This document shows, one piece after another, positions 25,074-34,603 of a DNA stretch of 61,376 nt (positions are counted from its first letter, which is position 1; each line of letters starts with the position of its first letter). The notes beneath the pieces were generated by a model. The model was given only the letters and a program-made list of their open reading frames with translations, made no database searches and was not told where the DNA came from. The position numbers and the translations under genes are program-made. Source of the stretch: a virus. The stretch lies in the IMG/VR virus record IMGVR_UViG_3300001847_000619, positions 1 through 61,376 of that record; one strand, written 5' to 3'.

Positions 25074-26597
25074 ATGGCATTAGATTTATCAGGATTTGTA
25101 ACCCCAGAACAAAAGTTTGAAGGTTTGTATAAGCTAGGGGAAGAATTTGCAGCTAAAAGAAAAGCAGAAGCAAAAGCAGCAGAAGAAGCAAAAGCTGAAA
25201 AAGCCACTATGTCAACTATGCTTCAAAAGATGGTTGACCCAAAAGATTATTTATCTGGAGCTCCAACAGACCCTCAAGTTGTAAAAGGATTTAATGATGT
25301 TTATCAAGAGGGAATAAATCTTATAAATCAAAATAAAGGGATGAATAATGCTATGCTATCAGCAGCACTTTTTCCCCAAATAAATAAATTAGCACAATAC
25401 GGAACAGCAGCAAAAGTCATTAAAAAGAATCTAGACGAATCATTAAAAAACTACGATAAAAATTATTACAATATTCCAACATTAAAAGAAAAAGCACTTA
25501 ATAAAATATACTTTAATGATGATGGAACTCAAAAAGACATATCTGAAGTTTCTTTTGACCCAAGTTATCTTGATGATGTTGTAAGGGAAAATGCTCCAAC
25601 TATAGTTAATTCAAGAGTAGTATCTGATATGCTTTCAAAATACCCAAATATACAAAATGTTGCAACTGATGTTACAAGGGGGAAAGACGATAGGCTAATA
25701 TCCACCACAAAAAATGTTACCTATAAACCATACGAGCAGTTAAATCCAGAAACAGGAGAATTTGAACCAATGCATGAATTAGCTACAGATGCAGGAACTC
25801 CAATAAAACATAATGGAGAATTTATTAAAGTTATTCCAGAGAATATTTATAATGATATGAGGATGCGAGGGGGAAAACCTTTCGAAGATTGGATAAATGG
25901 TCAAGCTCAATTACATTTAAAAGAATACCAAAAACAACAAGTACCTACGGCAGGAGCTCCCCTTGAATCAACTGAAATAGACATAAATAGTCCACAAGCG
26001 GAACTTGTAAAAAGAAACATATTACACGACTTGCTTTATCAAAACAGAACAGCAAAACAAATAAACGTAAAAAAAGACATACAAAGACTTTCTCAAAGAA
26101 AAGGAGGAGGCAATAATTATTATTATGGCGGAGCAGGCAGAGGTCAAGGGGAACAAGCACAAGGATTAGTATTAGACGAAATAGGTAAAACAGCCCCATT
26201 AAAACTTCAAAATGGGCAATATACAGTAGAAAATGGGAATGTTTCTGATAGTCAAGGGAATCCATATAATGGAGAAATATATGTATCTAGAGAAAATCTT
26301 CCCACTAGCTTAAAAACAATAATGAAAGCAGGAGGCATAGACATAGGTAAAGGAGTAAACTTTGTAGTAGAAGATGGAGTGATACAAGCGGCAAAAACAA
26401 AACAAGGAATTACTGATAGAAATGCCATTTGGAATTATCAACAAAAATGGAATACAGAAAGCCAAAAAGCACCACAACCTGGATGGGGAGCAAGAATAGC
26501 AAATGCCGCAAAAGGAGCTATGAATACAGTTAAAAAAGCTGTAACTCCAAAACAAGGGGGAGTTAAAGGAACAAGCAAGAATATTTTTAAACAATAA
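25074..26597 (+). CDS. putative internal virion protein, 507 aa
   Basis: An N-terminal charged helix rich in Ala/Glu/Lys (residues ~18-45) is followed by a helical region, a central mixed domain with TPIKHNGEFIKVIPENIY, a Gly-rich hinge (GGGNNYYYGGAGRGQG, near 342-357) and a basic C-terminus. Location between two ejection-type genes suggests an internal core protein. No catalytic motif recognised. Confidence 0.55.
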   Translation: MALDLSGFVTPEQKFEGLYKLGEEFAAKRKAEAKAAEEAKAEKATMSTMLQKMVDPKDYLSGAPTDPQVVKGFNDVYQEGINLINQNKGMNNAMLSAALFPQINKLAQYGTAAKVIKKNLDESLKNYDKNYYNIPTLKEKALNKIYFNDDGTQKDISEVSFDPSYLDDVVRENAPTIVNSRVVSDMLSKYPNIQNVATDVTRGKDDRLISTTKNVTYKPYEQLNPETGEFEPMHELATDAGTPIKHNGEFIKVIPENIYNDMRMRGGKPFEDWINGQAQLHLKEYQKQQVPTAGAPLESTEIDINSPQAELVKRNILHDLLYQNRTAKQINVKKDIQRLSQRKGGGNNYYYGGAGRGQGEQAQGLVLDEIGKTAPLKLQNGQYTVENGNVSDSQGNPYNGEIYVSRENLPTSLKTIMKAGGIDIGKGVNFVVEDGVIQAAKTKQGITDRNAIWNYQQKWNTESQKAPQPGWGARIANAAKGAMNTVKKAVTPKQGGVKGTSKNIFKQ

Positions 26598-26631
26598 TAA
26601 ATGCTATCTTTAGCAAAAATAATTCTATATA

Positions 26632-29600
26632 ATGGCAGAAGAATTAGAGCAAATACAAGAAGAAAATATTGAGCCAACTCAAGAACAAGATATTCAAGGG
26701 GAACAAGTAGAGCAAACGCAACAAGAAACACAACAACAACCTCCATCAAAGGCAAGTGTATTATACAATAATTTATTAAAAGACGGATATACCAAGCAAA
26801 ATCTTGGAGATGAACAATCTTTTATAAAAAACGTATCAACAAAAGAAGGGGCAGCTAAAATACATTCTGTATTGTTATCGGATGGGTATACAGAAGCAAA
26901 TCTTGGGAATGTAAATGATTTTACAAATAACCTTGTGGCACAACCTCCCGTTCCAAAACAAGCTCCTTTATATACAGCAAAAGGATTTATAGAACAAGAA
27001 AAGAAAAAAGCAGAAGAACAATTACTTCCCGTTATACCACAAAAAAAGGCAGAAGTTAAACCATCAGCTCCCCAAAGACCATCAATAACTCAATATGATA
27101 GAAAAGAAGATGAAAATGGATTTATGAGTGCATTGGGAACAGCTACAGATTATGCTAAACATCTTTATAATAAAATATTAGATGGCGTTGGATATGTTGC
27201 TTCTGGAGCTTTAGAAACGCAAGCAGCTACAACATCTGCATTAATAAATGCTGCACAACAAATAACTGGGGATAAAGGATTTGATTCGCAAGAATTTCAA
27301 AATCACATAAATAATGAGATAGTTCCAAAAATAAAAGAAAAGATAAAATTAGCAGAAGCTACAGTACCAAAAGAATCACAAAAAAAATTTGATGATAGTT
27401 TTTTATTATCATCAATATCAGGATTGGCAGAATTTGCACCAGCAATGCCATTAGGAGTAGCAGGAATGTTGGCTGCTGGAACTGATATGGGCATTCAAGC
27501 TATAAACAATAGTGAAGTTGGTAAAAAATTACCAGAAAGCATTAAATCTATATTTGGAATAACTACAGGTACAGCTACAGCCCTTCTTACTGAATTAAAA
27601 TTAGATAAGATATTTGGAAAGCAAACCGAAAAAGTAGCATCCAAATTAGCAGTAGAAACTCTAGATGGATTATTGAAAAAATCCACAGAGCCAATAACTG
27701 CCGATGCTTATAATGCTGCTCTTCAAAACGCTGCAAAATCATTAAAGGAAAAAGTTGTATCTTCTGGAGGAAAAATGTTAAAAGGCGGTGCTATAGGTTC
27801 TTTATTTGGTGGGTTAAACGAATCAACAAATTTATTAGCTGAAGATATTACAAATAGATTAACGAATCAACAAGTATTTGAACCAACTAGTTTTGGTAAA
27901 GCATGGTCAAGAATATCAAAAGGAACTGCATCAATGGGTGTAGGTGGTATTATATTAGGAGGAGCTCATATTCCCTTCTCTAAAACAGAAAATTATATAA
28001 AAAACAAAGTATCAGAAGCTAAAACCATAGATGATATAAATAATCTCAAGAGGGAAGTAACGCAACAAGTACAAGGAGGAGATGTTTCAATAAACGATGC
28101 AAATAGAGTACTTGATTTAATTGACCATTATACAAAAATAAATAGCTCAATTCCAGTAGATGTTCCCAACAAATCACAAGTAATAGACAAAATAAAACAA
28201 AGAGATGATTTACATCAACAAGCCAATGATATATTAACAGAAGCTCAAAATTTAGACCCTGCATTTCAAGAACAAAAAATAAAAGAAGCTCAAACATTAA
28301 CAAATGCAGCAGACGATATACATAATCAAATAGCAGGTAAACCTGTTTATAGAATAGGAGAACAAGAAGTAGATAGAGATACATTTAACAATTATTTAGA
28401 TAGCGAAGCAGCAAAAGGCAATAAAGATGAATTATATGTAGAGAATGATGACGAAATGAGTTCTAAGTTAGAGAAACAAGGGGGAAAAACTACTATAGAT
28501 GAAGAATTAGGGACTCCTGTTACTACAAATAAAGTAGAAGAAGTTCCCGTTCCTACGACAAAAGAAAAACCACAAGAACTAATAAATACTACCATATTTG
28601 ATGAAAATATGATTCCAATATCAGATGAAAACGAATCATTAGCTAATAAGGTAATAGACAATGCTATTTCTAAATCAAAATCCTTAGAAAATTTTCATTC
28701 AAAACTAAGCCAATTAGGATATAATTTTAGAAGTCAAACAATTGAAAGTTTAAACAAATTTGTTCAAGATAGGATTGATGGCAAAACAAATCAATCATTT
28801 GAAGATTGGAGAAATCAAAATAAAGAAACAACAAAAACAAAAGAAAATGATACACAAAACATCACAGGGATACCAAGTGTTATCGGAGAAGGGGAAACCA
28901 CTATCAAAGCCAAACCTATCGAAGGCGGAGGCACACAAGAGATTAGCGGTGGTGGAGTACTTCAAGAAAATGTCCCCAGCAGACAAGGCGAAATGGCAGA
29001 AAAGCCACAAGAAGTAAAGCAAGGGGAAGAAACAAAAAATGAATATATAAAAAGAAAACAATCTGAAATATTATCTGAATTAAAAAACAAATATCCAACG
29101 CTAATAACTGGAAATGATATAAACCCAATGGTGGCACAACCAAGGTATATGTCAAATACAGATATAGAATTAGCTAAAAAGTTTTTAGACCCTACAATAT
29201 TAGAAACTCAATACAATCTAGAAAAATCAGAACTTCCCAAAACAAAAGAAAAAATACCTGCAAAAGAAAAAGTATTTTCTAAAGCATCAGTAAATAGAAC
29301 AGAAGCTAAAAAAGTATATAATCATGTTTATTCATTAGATGACCCAACAGATGCAAGGGGAATAGCCAAAAAATGGCTTTCATTAGGGGGTAAGGTATCT
29401 ATAGATTCTTTTGCAGATGAGGTTACTGGATTAATAAAAAGTAGGGGTCAAGCTAAAATAATAATACCTAAAGAGGCAAGAGAAAGCGAGTTTACGGATT
29501 CTAAATCTTCCCTTACAGTAAGCAAAGCAGCTCATGACCTATGGGATAATCTACCAGATGAACTAAAAGATTCAATATCAGATTCAGATATAAAAGATGC

Positions 29601-32600
29601 ATTAATAGAAGAAATGCGTTCTTACAATAAAAGAGTAGATATAGCTAAAGATTTTATATTAGAATATGACCCAGAAGAAGCAGTAAAAAGATTTTACGAA
29701 AAAGATATCGAAGAAAACAAAGCAGCTTATGAAGCAGAAAGAAAAGCAGTAGAAGATTGGTATAATGAGCAAGCTGATGAGAATTTCGATTTAATGCAAG
29801 ACGATGAATTTATCAACCAATTAATTAAAGAATATGAACAAGAATATCCAGAACAAGTTAAGGGAAGTACTGAAGAAATTACCACAGGAGAAAAGGGAAG
29901 AGGCGTTAAAGAGGCTATCGGTGGAGAGGCTATTCAAGAAGAAGGAGCAAAGCCAACAAAAGAAGTAGAAGTTCCCCTTGCTGAAAATCCATTCGAAAAA
30001 ACCCCTAAAACACAAGTAGCAAGAGATAAATACTTCAAGCAAACATTTGGAGAAAACGCAGATAAAGCAGAAGAAATTTATAATAAATATAAAGATACTA
30101 ATGACTTTGAAGCAATGCAAAAGGAAATGCAAGGGGAAGTGCCAAAAGCCGAAAAACCTGTGGCAGAACCTCCCGTTCCTCCAAAAGAAGAAAAACCAAT
30201 AGAAACACCTTCTGAAGAAGAAAAGTGGACTGCAATAAGAAAAGCTAAATTAGAAGAAATAAAAGGAGTTAAAGAGATGTTTGAAAAAGAAACATCCAAA
30301 CCTTGGACTAAAATACAACAAGAAGCATTAGAAGATGTAGCTAAAGAGTTTCCAAAGAAAACATTAAACGATGCTATAAGAACTAAAGTAGAAAGGCTTG
30401 CTGCTAAATACGATGCAAAAGAAGATTATAACCCTACTGCAAAAGATTTAGCTGTAATACAAGAGTTTAAAAGGCAAACAGAAAGCAAAATAAATGCTGC
30501 AAAAGAAGAACTACAATCAGATAATGATATAGAAAGATTTGCTGCTATAGCTGAAATGACAAGCTATGAAAATGATTTATTAAATGCAAGCAAAGCTTTA
30601 TTTACACAAGAAGCAGGTAGGGCATTTGGATTTAGGCAATCGGAAAGCATCAAGGATGAAAATGCAGGGCTTCAAATAAGGAGAATGCAATTAATGAGAG
30701 CTAATGGAATGGAGAAGCTTTCAGATGCTGATAATAAATTTTTAGAATCTCAATGGGAAAAAGAAAAAGAGTTGATGAAAAAAGAACAAGAGATTCGTGA
30801 GCAATCACTAAAAGAAGCATTTGATAATGAAGTCGCTAAACTACAAGAGGAGTATGAAAATAAACTAAAAGAAAAAAAGATATCAGCTACAGATAAAAAA
30901 GCATCAGATAAGCTAAGGAAATTTGCTGAAAAAATAAGGAATAGCAAAACCCTGGATATGCTTGGACTTGGAACTCCTATTGAAGGAGAAGCAAAAGGTA
31001 TATCTTTTAATACAAAAGAAGCTTTAGCAAAAGTTATAGAAAAAATGGCTGATGGAATGGATAAAGTTGAAGCCATAGCAAAAGTGCTAAAAGAATATGG
31101 AGTAGACAAATCAAAAGAGTTTTCTGATTTAGTAGATAAAGCTTTAATAAAAATAGCAAAACCTGATACAGATGAAGTTTTATCTAAAATAAAAGATTTA
31201 GCAAGCAAAACAGACGAAAAAAATGTAACTAATGAAATGGTTGCTAAAGGTCTTATTAGAGATTATGTAAATTCTTTTATTGGGGAAGTTGATAAAAGTA
31301 AAGTATTAAACGAAGCAGCTACAAAACTTAAGGAAGTTCTTCCCGATTTGGATAGAAAAACATTAAGAAATGCATTTTTAAAAGAAGGCGAATTTAAACA
31401 ACCTACAAAAAAATCATTAAACGAAGCTCTTAATCAAGCAAAAAGAGATTTATTAAAAATAGAAAAAGAACAAAGCAAAAAAGAAGCAACAGAAGATGAG
31501 CTTCAAAAGAAAAAATTAGAGCAAGAAAAAGAAAAAGCACAAAAAAGCATAAGGGATTATCAAAGAAGATTAGATAATGAAAAATATGAAAAAGAAGAAC
31601 CAATAGTGCTTAAAAAACAAGATGCAGAGCTAATAAAAATAAATAAAGAGAAAAATCAAATTAAATCCGAATTTGATAAAAAAAGAAAAGAATTAGAAGA
31701 AAAGAATAAGCATTGGTTACAAAGAGCAGCAGATTTTGTTAGGTCATCATATATAGCATCATTAATAGGAAATCCTGTTACATTAGCAAAAGTTGCTTAT
31801 ATGTCTATTATAAGACCAACTTCCGAAATAACAAGAAAAGTTATATTAGGTAATTTGTTTAAAACCATTGCTCCTAATTATTATGAAGCTGCATTAAAAG
31901 GAGGAGAAAGTAAAAGTTTAAAAAGTATTGAAGCTGGACTTAATGCATATTTCAGACAGATGGGAGAAAAAAAGATGCAAGAAAAGTTTCAAAAAGCAAG
32001 CAATGAATTTGACCAAGCAGCTAAAAAATATTACGATGCAGTAAATGCTAAAGCTGATGAAAAAACATTATCCAAGTTGAAAAAAGATATGGATAATAAG
32101 AGGTTGGCTGCTATGGGGAATATTGTTTATCAATTTATTGGGGGGAGCTCTATAAAAGATGCGTTACAATCATTAGTAAATAGAGCAAATGAAATAGAAA
32201 GGCAATTTGGTAAAACTGAAACAGAAAGCATAAAAGATGGCAACGCATTAGATAAATTAAATTATATTTTAGGGTTTATAGGTCGTTCTCATAGTGCTGC
32301 TAAAACATTTTCAGGAAGATTTAGCTATGCAGCAAGCTTTATGGCTAGATTAGAAGGTGCTGCAAGAGATGGAAGCATATCAGACCCAAACAGAATATTA
32401 GAAATAGCACATGAAAGTTACATAGATTGGGAAAGAGGTAAATATCAACAAGATAATTGGGTAACTAAGAAATGGAACGATGTAATAAAATCAATAAAAG
32501 AAAAAACAGCAGGAAAAGGAGAATGGAGTAAATACGATAAGGCACTAGAAGCATTGCTTAAGACAGATGTAGCTATAACAAGAGTTCCCGTAAATATAAT

Positions 32601-33702
32601 TCATGAAGCTGTAACAGAATATACATTAGGAGCATTTAGAGCACCAATATTAGCCTATAGGGAATATGCAAAAGCTAAAGGCAAGGCAATAGAAGAAGGA
32701 TATAGCAAAACATTAGATAGTAAAGAATTTAAAGCAAGAGTTGGCGAATTGATATCTAAAATGGATGCAGAACAAGCGGCAAAAATATATAGATTATTTA
32801 CAAAAGGAGGATTAGGTGCTGGTCTTTATGGTCTTGCATTAACTACTGGATTAGTTCAATTTGGAGTCTTCCCTCACAAAGGACAAAAGAAAAAGAAAGA
32901 AGAAATATATCTAAAAGAAGGAGAATTAAATCCAGGTCAAATAATGTTTGGTAATGATAGGCTTGGCGAAACAGCATCTAAATTAATAGAACATACACCT
33001 GCCTTGTGGACTACATTTATGGGATTAGGGATAGCCAAAATATATGCAGATGATGTTAAAGAAGGGAAGATGTCATCTCAAGCAGCATGGGATGCAGCAT
33101 ATACGCATATGCAAATAATAGAATCATCTATACCTCAAACAAAAGTAGTTAGCCCATTAGAAGTGTTAAAAGGTGCAGGAAAATCTTTTGCAGGTAAGCT
33201 AAGTGATTATGGTATTCTTGATAATTATATTGACAGTAAAGGAGCATTTATAAATCAAGAAAAGAAAAAACTTGAAATGACGACATCTGAAGTATCTCGC
33301 TTAAAAGATTATAAAGTAGAACCACCAAGATTAGGAGTAAGAAGTCAAAATAAAATAGAAGTAGATGCAAAACATCCAAAAGTTGGATTATCAAAAGATG
33401 GCAAGCCTTATGCTTATATGAATGATTTTGAATGGGATAAATTCAATGAATATAGAAAAAAATATATAAACGATGCTTTGAAAGAAATATATGATGCTGC
33501 TGATGCAGGAGATATTAAATTAAATCAAGAAAATTTAACAGATGCGTTAACTAGAATAACTAAACAAGCAACATCTATAGCTAAAAGTAAATTAATTGAT
33601 GAGGGATTTTTATCTGAAAAGAATAAGGAAGATGAGGAAGATGAAAATATAGAATCTATAAACACAATTATAAAAGATATATACAAAGAAGCTAAAGAGT
33701 AA
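26632..33702 (+). CDS. giant internal virion/ejection protein, 2356 aa
   Basis: The largest gene. Residues ~1-40 are Glu/Gln-rich, then two copies of a ~40-residue motif (LLKDGYTKQNLGDEQSF and LLSDGYTEANLGNVNDF). Hydrophobic Gly/Ala stretches lie around 255-290, long charged coiled coils between ~1200 and 1700, and a mostly helical C-terminus. Such multi-domain giants are stored in podovirus heads and ejected with DNA. The linker near 740-800 is overprinted by another reading frame (see 28847). No peptidoglycan hydrolase motif was identified. Confidence 0.6.
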   Translation: MAEELEQIQEENIEPTQEQDIQGEQVEQTQQETQQQPPSKASVLYNNLLKDGYTKQNLGDEQSFIKNVSTKEGAAKIHSVLLSDGYTEANLGNVNDFTNNLVAQPPVPKQAPLYTAKGFIEQEKKKAEEQLLPVIPQKKAEVKPSAPQRPSITQYDRKEDENGFMSALGTATDYAKHLYNKILDGVGYVASGALETQAATTSALINAAQQITGDKGFDSQEFQNHINNEIVPKIKEKIKLAEATVPKESQKKFDDSFLLSSISGLAEFAPAMPLGVAGMLAAGTDMGIQAINNSEVGKKLPESIKSIFGITTGTATALLTELKLDKIFGKQTEKVASKLAVETLDGLLKKSTEPITADAYNAALQNAAKSLKEKVVSSGGKMLKGGAIGSLFGGLNESTNLLAEDITNRLTNQQVFEPTSFGKAWSRISKGTASMGVGGIILGGAHIPFSKTENYIKNKVSEAKTIDDINNLKREVTQQVQGGDVSINDANRVLDLIDHYTKINSSIPVDVPNKSQVIDKIKQRDDLHQQANDILTEAQNLDPAFQEQKIKEAQTLTNAADDIHNQIAGKPVYRIGEQEVDRDTFNNYLDSEAAKGNKDELYVENDDEMSSKLEKQGGKTTIDEELGTPVTTNKVEEVPVPTTKEKPQELINTTIFDENMIPISDENESLANKVIDNAISKSKSLENFHSKLSQLGYNFRSQTIESLNKFVQDRIDGKTNQSFEDWRNQNKETTKTKENDTQNITGIPSVIGEGETTIKAKPIEGGGTQEISGGGVLQENVPSRQGEMAEKPQEVKQGEETKNEYIKRKQSEILSELKNKYPTLITGNDINPMVAQPRYMSNTDIELAKKFLDPTILETQYNLEKSELPKTKEKIPAKEKVFSKASVNRTEAKKVYNHVYSLDDPTDARGIAKKWLSLGGKVSIDSFADEVTGLIKSRGQAKIIIPKEARESEFTDSKSSLTVSKAAHDLWDNLPDELKDSISDSDIKDALIEEMRSYNKRVDIAKDFILEYDPEEAVKRFYEKDIEENKAAYEAERKAVEDWYNEQADENFDLMQDDEFINQLIKEYEQEYPEQVKGSTEEITTGEKGRGVKEAIGGEAIQEEGAKPTKEVEVPLAENPFEKTPKTQVARDKYFKQTFGENADKAEEIYNKYKDTNDFEAMQKEMQGEVPKAEKPVAEPPVPPKEEKPIETPSEEEKWTAIRKAKLEEIKGVKEMFEKETSKPWTKIQQEALEDVAKEFPKKTLNDAIRTKVERLAAKYDAKEDYNPTAKDLAVIQEFKRQTESKINAAKEELQSDNDIERFAAIAEMTSYENDLLNASKALFTQEAGRAFGFRQSESIKDENAGLQIRRMQLMRANGMEKLSDADNKFLESQWEKEKELMKKEQEIREQSLKEAFDNEVAKLQEEYENKLKEKKISATDKKASDKLRKFAEKIRNSKTLDMLGLGTPIEGEAKGISFNTKEALAKVIEKMADGMDKVEAIAKVLKEYGVDKSKEFSDLVDKALIKIAKPDTDEVLSKIKDLASKTDEKNVTNEMVAKGLIRDYVNSFIGEVDKSKVLNEAATKLKEVLPDLDRKTLRNAFLKEGEFKQPTKKSLNEALNQAKRDLLKIEKEQSKKEATEDELQKKKLEQEKEKAQKSIRDYQRRLDNEKYEKEEPIVLKKQDAELIKINKEKNQIKSEFDKKRKELEEKNKHWLQRAADFVRSSYIASLIGNPVTLAKVAYMSIIRPTSEITRKVILGNLFKTIAPNYYEAALKGGESKSLKSIEAGLNAYFRQMGEKKMQEKFQKASNEFDQAAKKYYDAVNAKADEKTLSKLKKDMDNKRLAAMGNIVYQFIGGSSIKDALQSLVNRANEIERQFGKTETESIKDGNALDKLNYILGFIGRSHSAAKTFSGRFSYAASFMARLEGAARDGSISDPNRILEIAHESYIDWERGKYQQDNWVTKKWNDVIKSIKEKTAGKGEWSKYDKALEALLKTDVAITRVPVNIIHEAVTEYTLGAFRAPILAYREYAKAKGKAIEEGYSKTLDSKEFKARVGELISKMDAEQAAKIYRLFTKGGLGAGLYGLALTTGLVQFGVFPHKGQKKKKEEIYLKEGELNPGQIMFGNDRLGETASKLIEHTPALWTTFMGLGIAKIYADDVKEGKMSSQAAWDAAYTHMQIIESSIPQTKVVSPLEVLKGAGKSFAGKLSDYGILDNYIDSKGAFINQEKKKLEMTTSEVSRLKDYKVEPPRLGVRSQNKIEVDAKHPKVGLSKDGKPYAYMNDFEWDKFNEYRKKYINDALKEIYDAADAGDIKLNQENLTDALTRITKQATSIAKSKLIDEGFLSEKNKEDEEDENIESINTIIKDIYKEAKE
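28847..29017 (+). CDS. nested out-of-frame gene or relic inside the giant gene, 56 aa
   Basis: In the frame one base ahead of the giant gene, 56 codons read GYQVLSEKGKPLSKPNLSKA followed by EAHKRLAVVEYFKK and a basic tail. This is the pattern of a small phage protein family (strand, K-x-LS turn, helix with a RLxxVEYF motif). The giant protein is here a low-complexity Gly/Glu/Lys linker. The upstream frame is open from 28760, but the ATG at 28847 gives the normal family length. It may be expressed, or be a relic of a gene captured out of frame. Confidence 0.55.
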   Translation: MIHKTSQGYQVLSEKGKPLSKPNLSKAEAHKRLAVVEYFKKMSPADKAKWQKSHKK

Positions 33703-33746
33703 TATATCTTCCCCTTGCAAATAATAACCAAATCAAACATATAAAT

Positions 33747-34067
33747 ATGACCGAATCAAGAAAAATAGAACAACTAGAAGCACAACTAAGAAAGTACGAA
33801 GAAAACGGAGTAGCTAAACTGTATTATAGTCTAAACAGAAAAGCAAACGAAATGGCTGAAGTTTTAAATGCTAACGACCTAAAAACATTAGATATAGATG
33901 ACCCTAAATCAAAGGCATTTGAAAGACTAAAGGTTATTTGGACTGGAGCATCAGAAATAGCAGCAGCAGTAAAAGCATTAGGAGAGAATGCAGGTATAAC
34001 AGGAGATGAGAAAAAAGATGTAGAAAAGAAGCCTTTTGTAGAAACAATAGCTGAATCAAGAAGATAA
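33747..34067 (+). CDS. hypothetical protein, 106 aa
   Basis: An entirely helical charged protein: an N-terminal coiled segment, LYYSLNRKANEMAEVLNAN, and a WTGASEIAAAVKALG helix. It opens the packaging region upstream of the ferritin-like gene and the large terminase. A small-terminase role is possible by position, but no HTH is evident. Confidence 0.55.
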   Translation: MTESRKIEQLEAQLRKYEENGVAKLYYSLNRKANEMAEVLNANDLKTLDIDDPKSKAFERLKVIWTGASEIAAAVKALGENAGITGDEKKDVEKKPFVETIAESRR

Positions 34068-34097
34068 TTTCTTAACTTTATAAAAAAATAATATAAA

Positions 34098-34595
34098 ATG
34101 AAACAAGCATTATTAAATGCAGGCTGTATTAAAAAGTTTGAATCTGCATTAAAATTTGAATTAGGGCATTTCTATCTATATAGCATGCTAGCAAATAAAA
34201 TGCAAATGCTAGGGTATTTTGGTGCTTATGATTATTTTATTGTTGAACGGGAAGAAGAGATAGGGCATTATCAAAAGCATATTAGCTTCTTGAATGATGA
34301 AGGTATACTTCCTAAATTGCCTACGCTTGTGCCTGAAACGGATTCAGCGACTTCCCTTAAAGAAGCAATACAAATGGCTTACGACAACGAACTAGACCTA
34401 TTAAAATACTATCGTGAAATGTATAACGAAGAAGAAGAAGAATATGCAGAAGTAGGTCAGCATCTTTTATTTTTCCTTGAAACCCAAAGAACAGCAGTAG
34501 GCTTCTACGGCGACTTATTGGCAACAATGGAGTCAGAAAAAAATAATCCCAATATCAATATGATTATTGATAAAAAACTTAAAGAATTGGCTTAA
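34098..34595 (+). CDS. ferritin-like protein, 165 aa
   Basis: A four-helix-bundle ferritin by motif: E21 in KFELGHFYLYSML, E54-x-x-H57 in EREEEIGHYQKHISFLNDEG, E98 in the third helix (NELDLLKYY) and Q130 in FFLETQ. These match, in order and spacing, the ferroxidase ligands of bacterial ferritin. It could store or oxidise iron in the infected cell or be part of the particle. It lies between a small helical protein and the large terminase. The family is likely; the role in a phage is open. Confidence 0.8.
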   Translation: MKQALLNAGCIKKFESALKFELGHFYLYSMLANKMQMLGYFGAYDYFIVEREEEIGHYQKHISFLNDEGILPKLPTLVPETDSATSLKEAIQMAYDNELDLLKYYREMYNEEEEEYAEVGQHLLFFLETQRTAVGFYGDLLATMESEKNNPNINMIIDKKLKELA

Positions 34596-34603
34596 TATCC
34601 ATA

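Noticed and set aside
30750-31208. 152-codon minus-strand ORF within the giant gene
   Set aside because: Ser/Phe-rich antisense of a Lys/Glu-rich coiled coil; long antisense frames are expected here.
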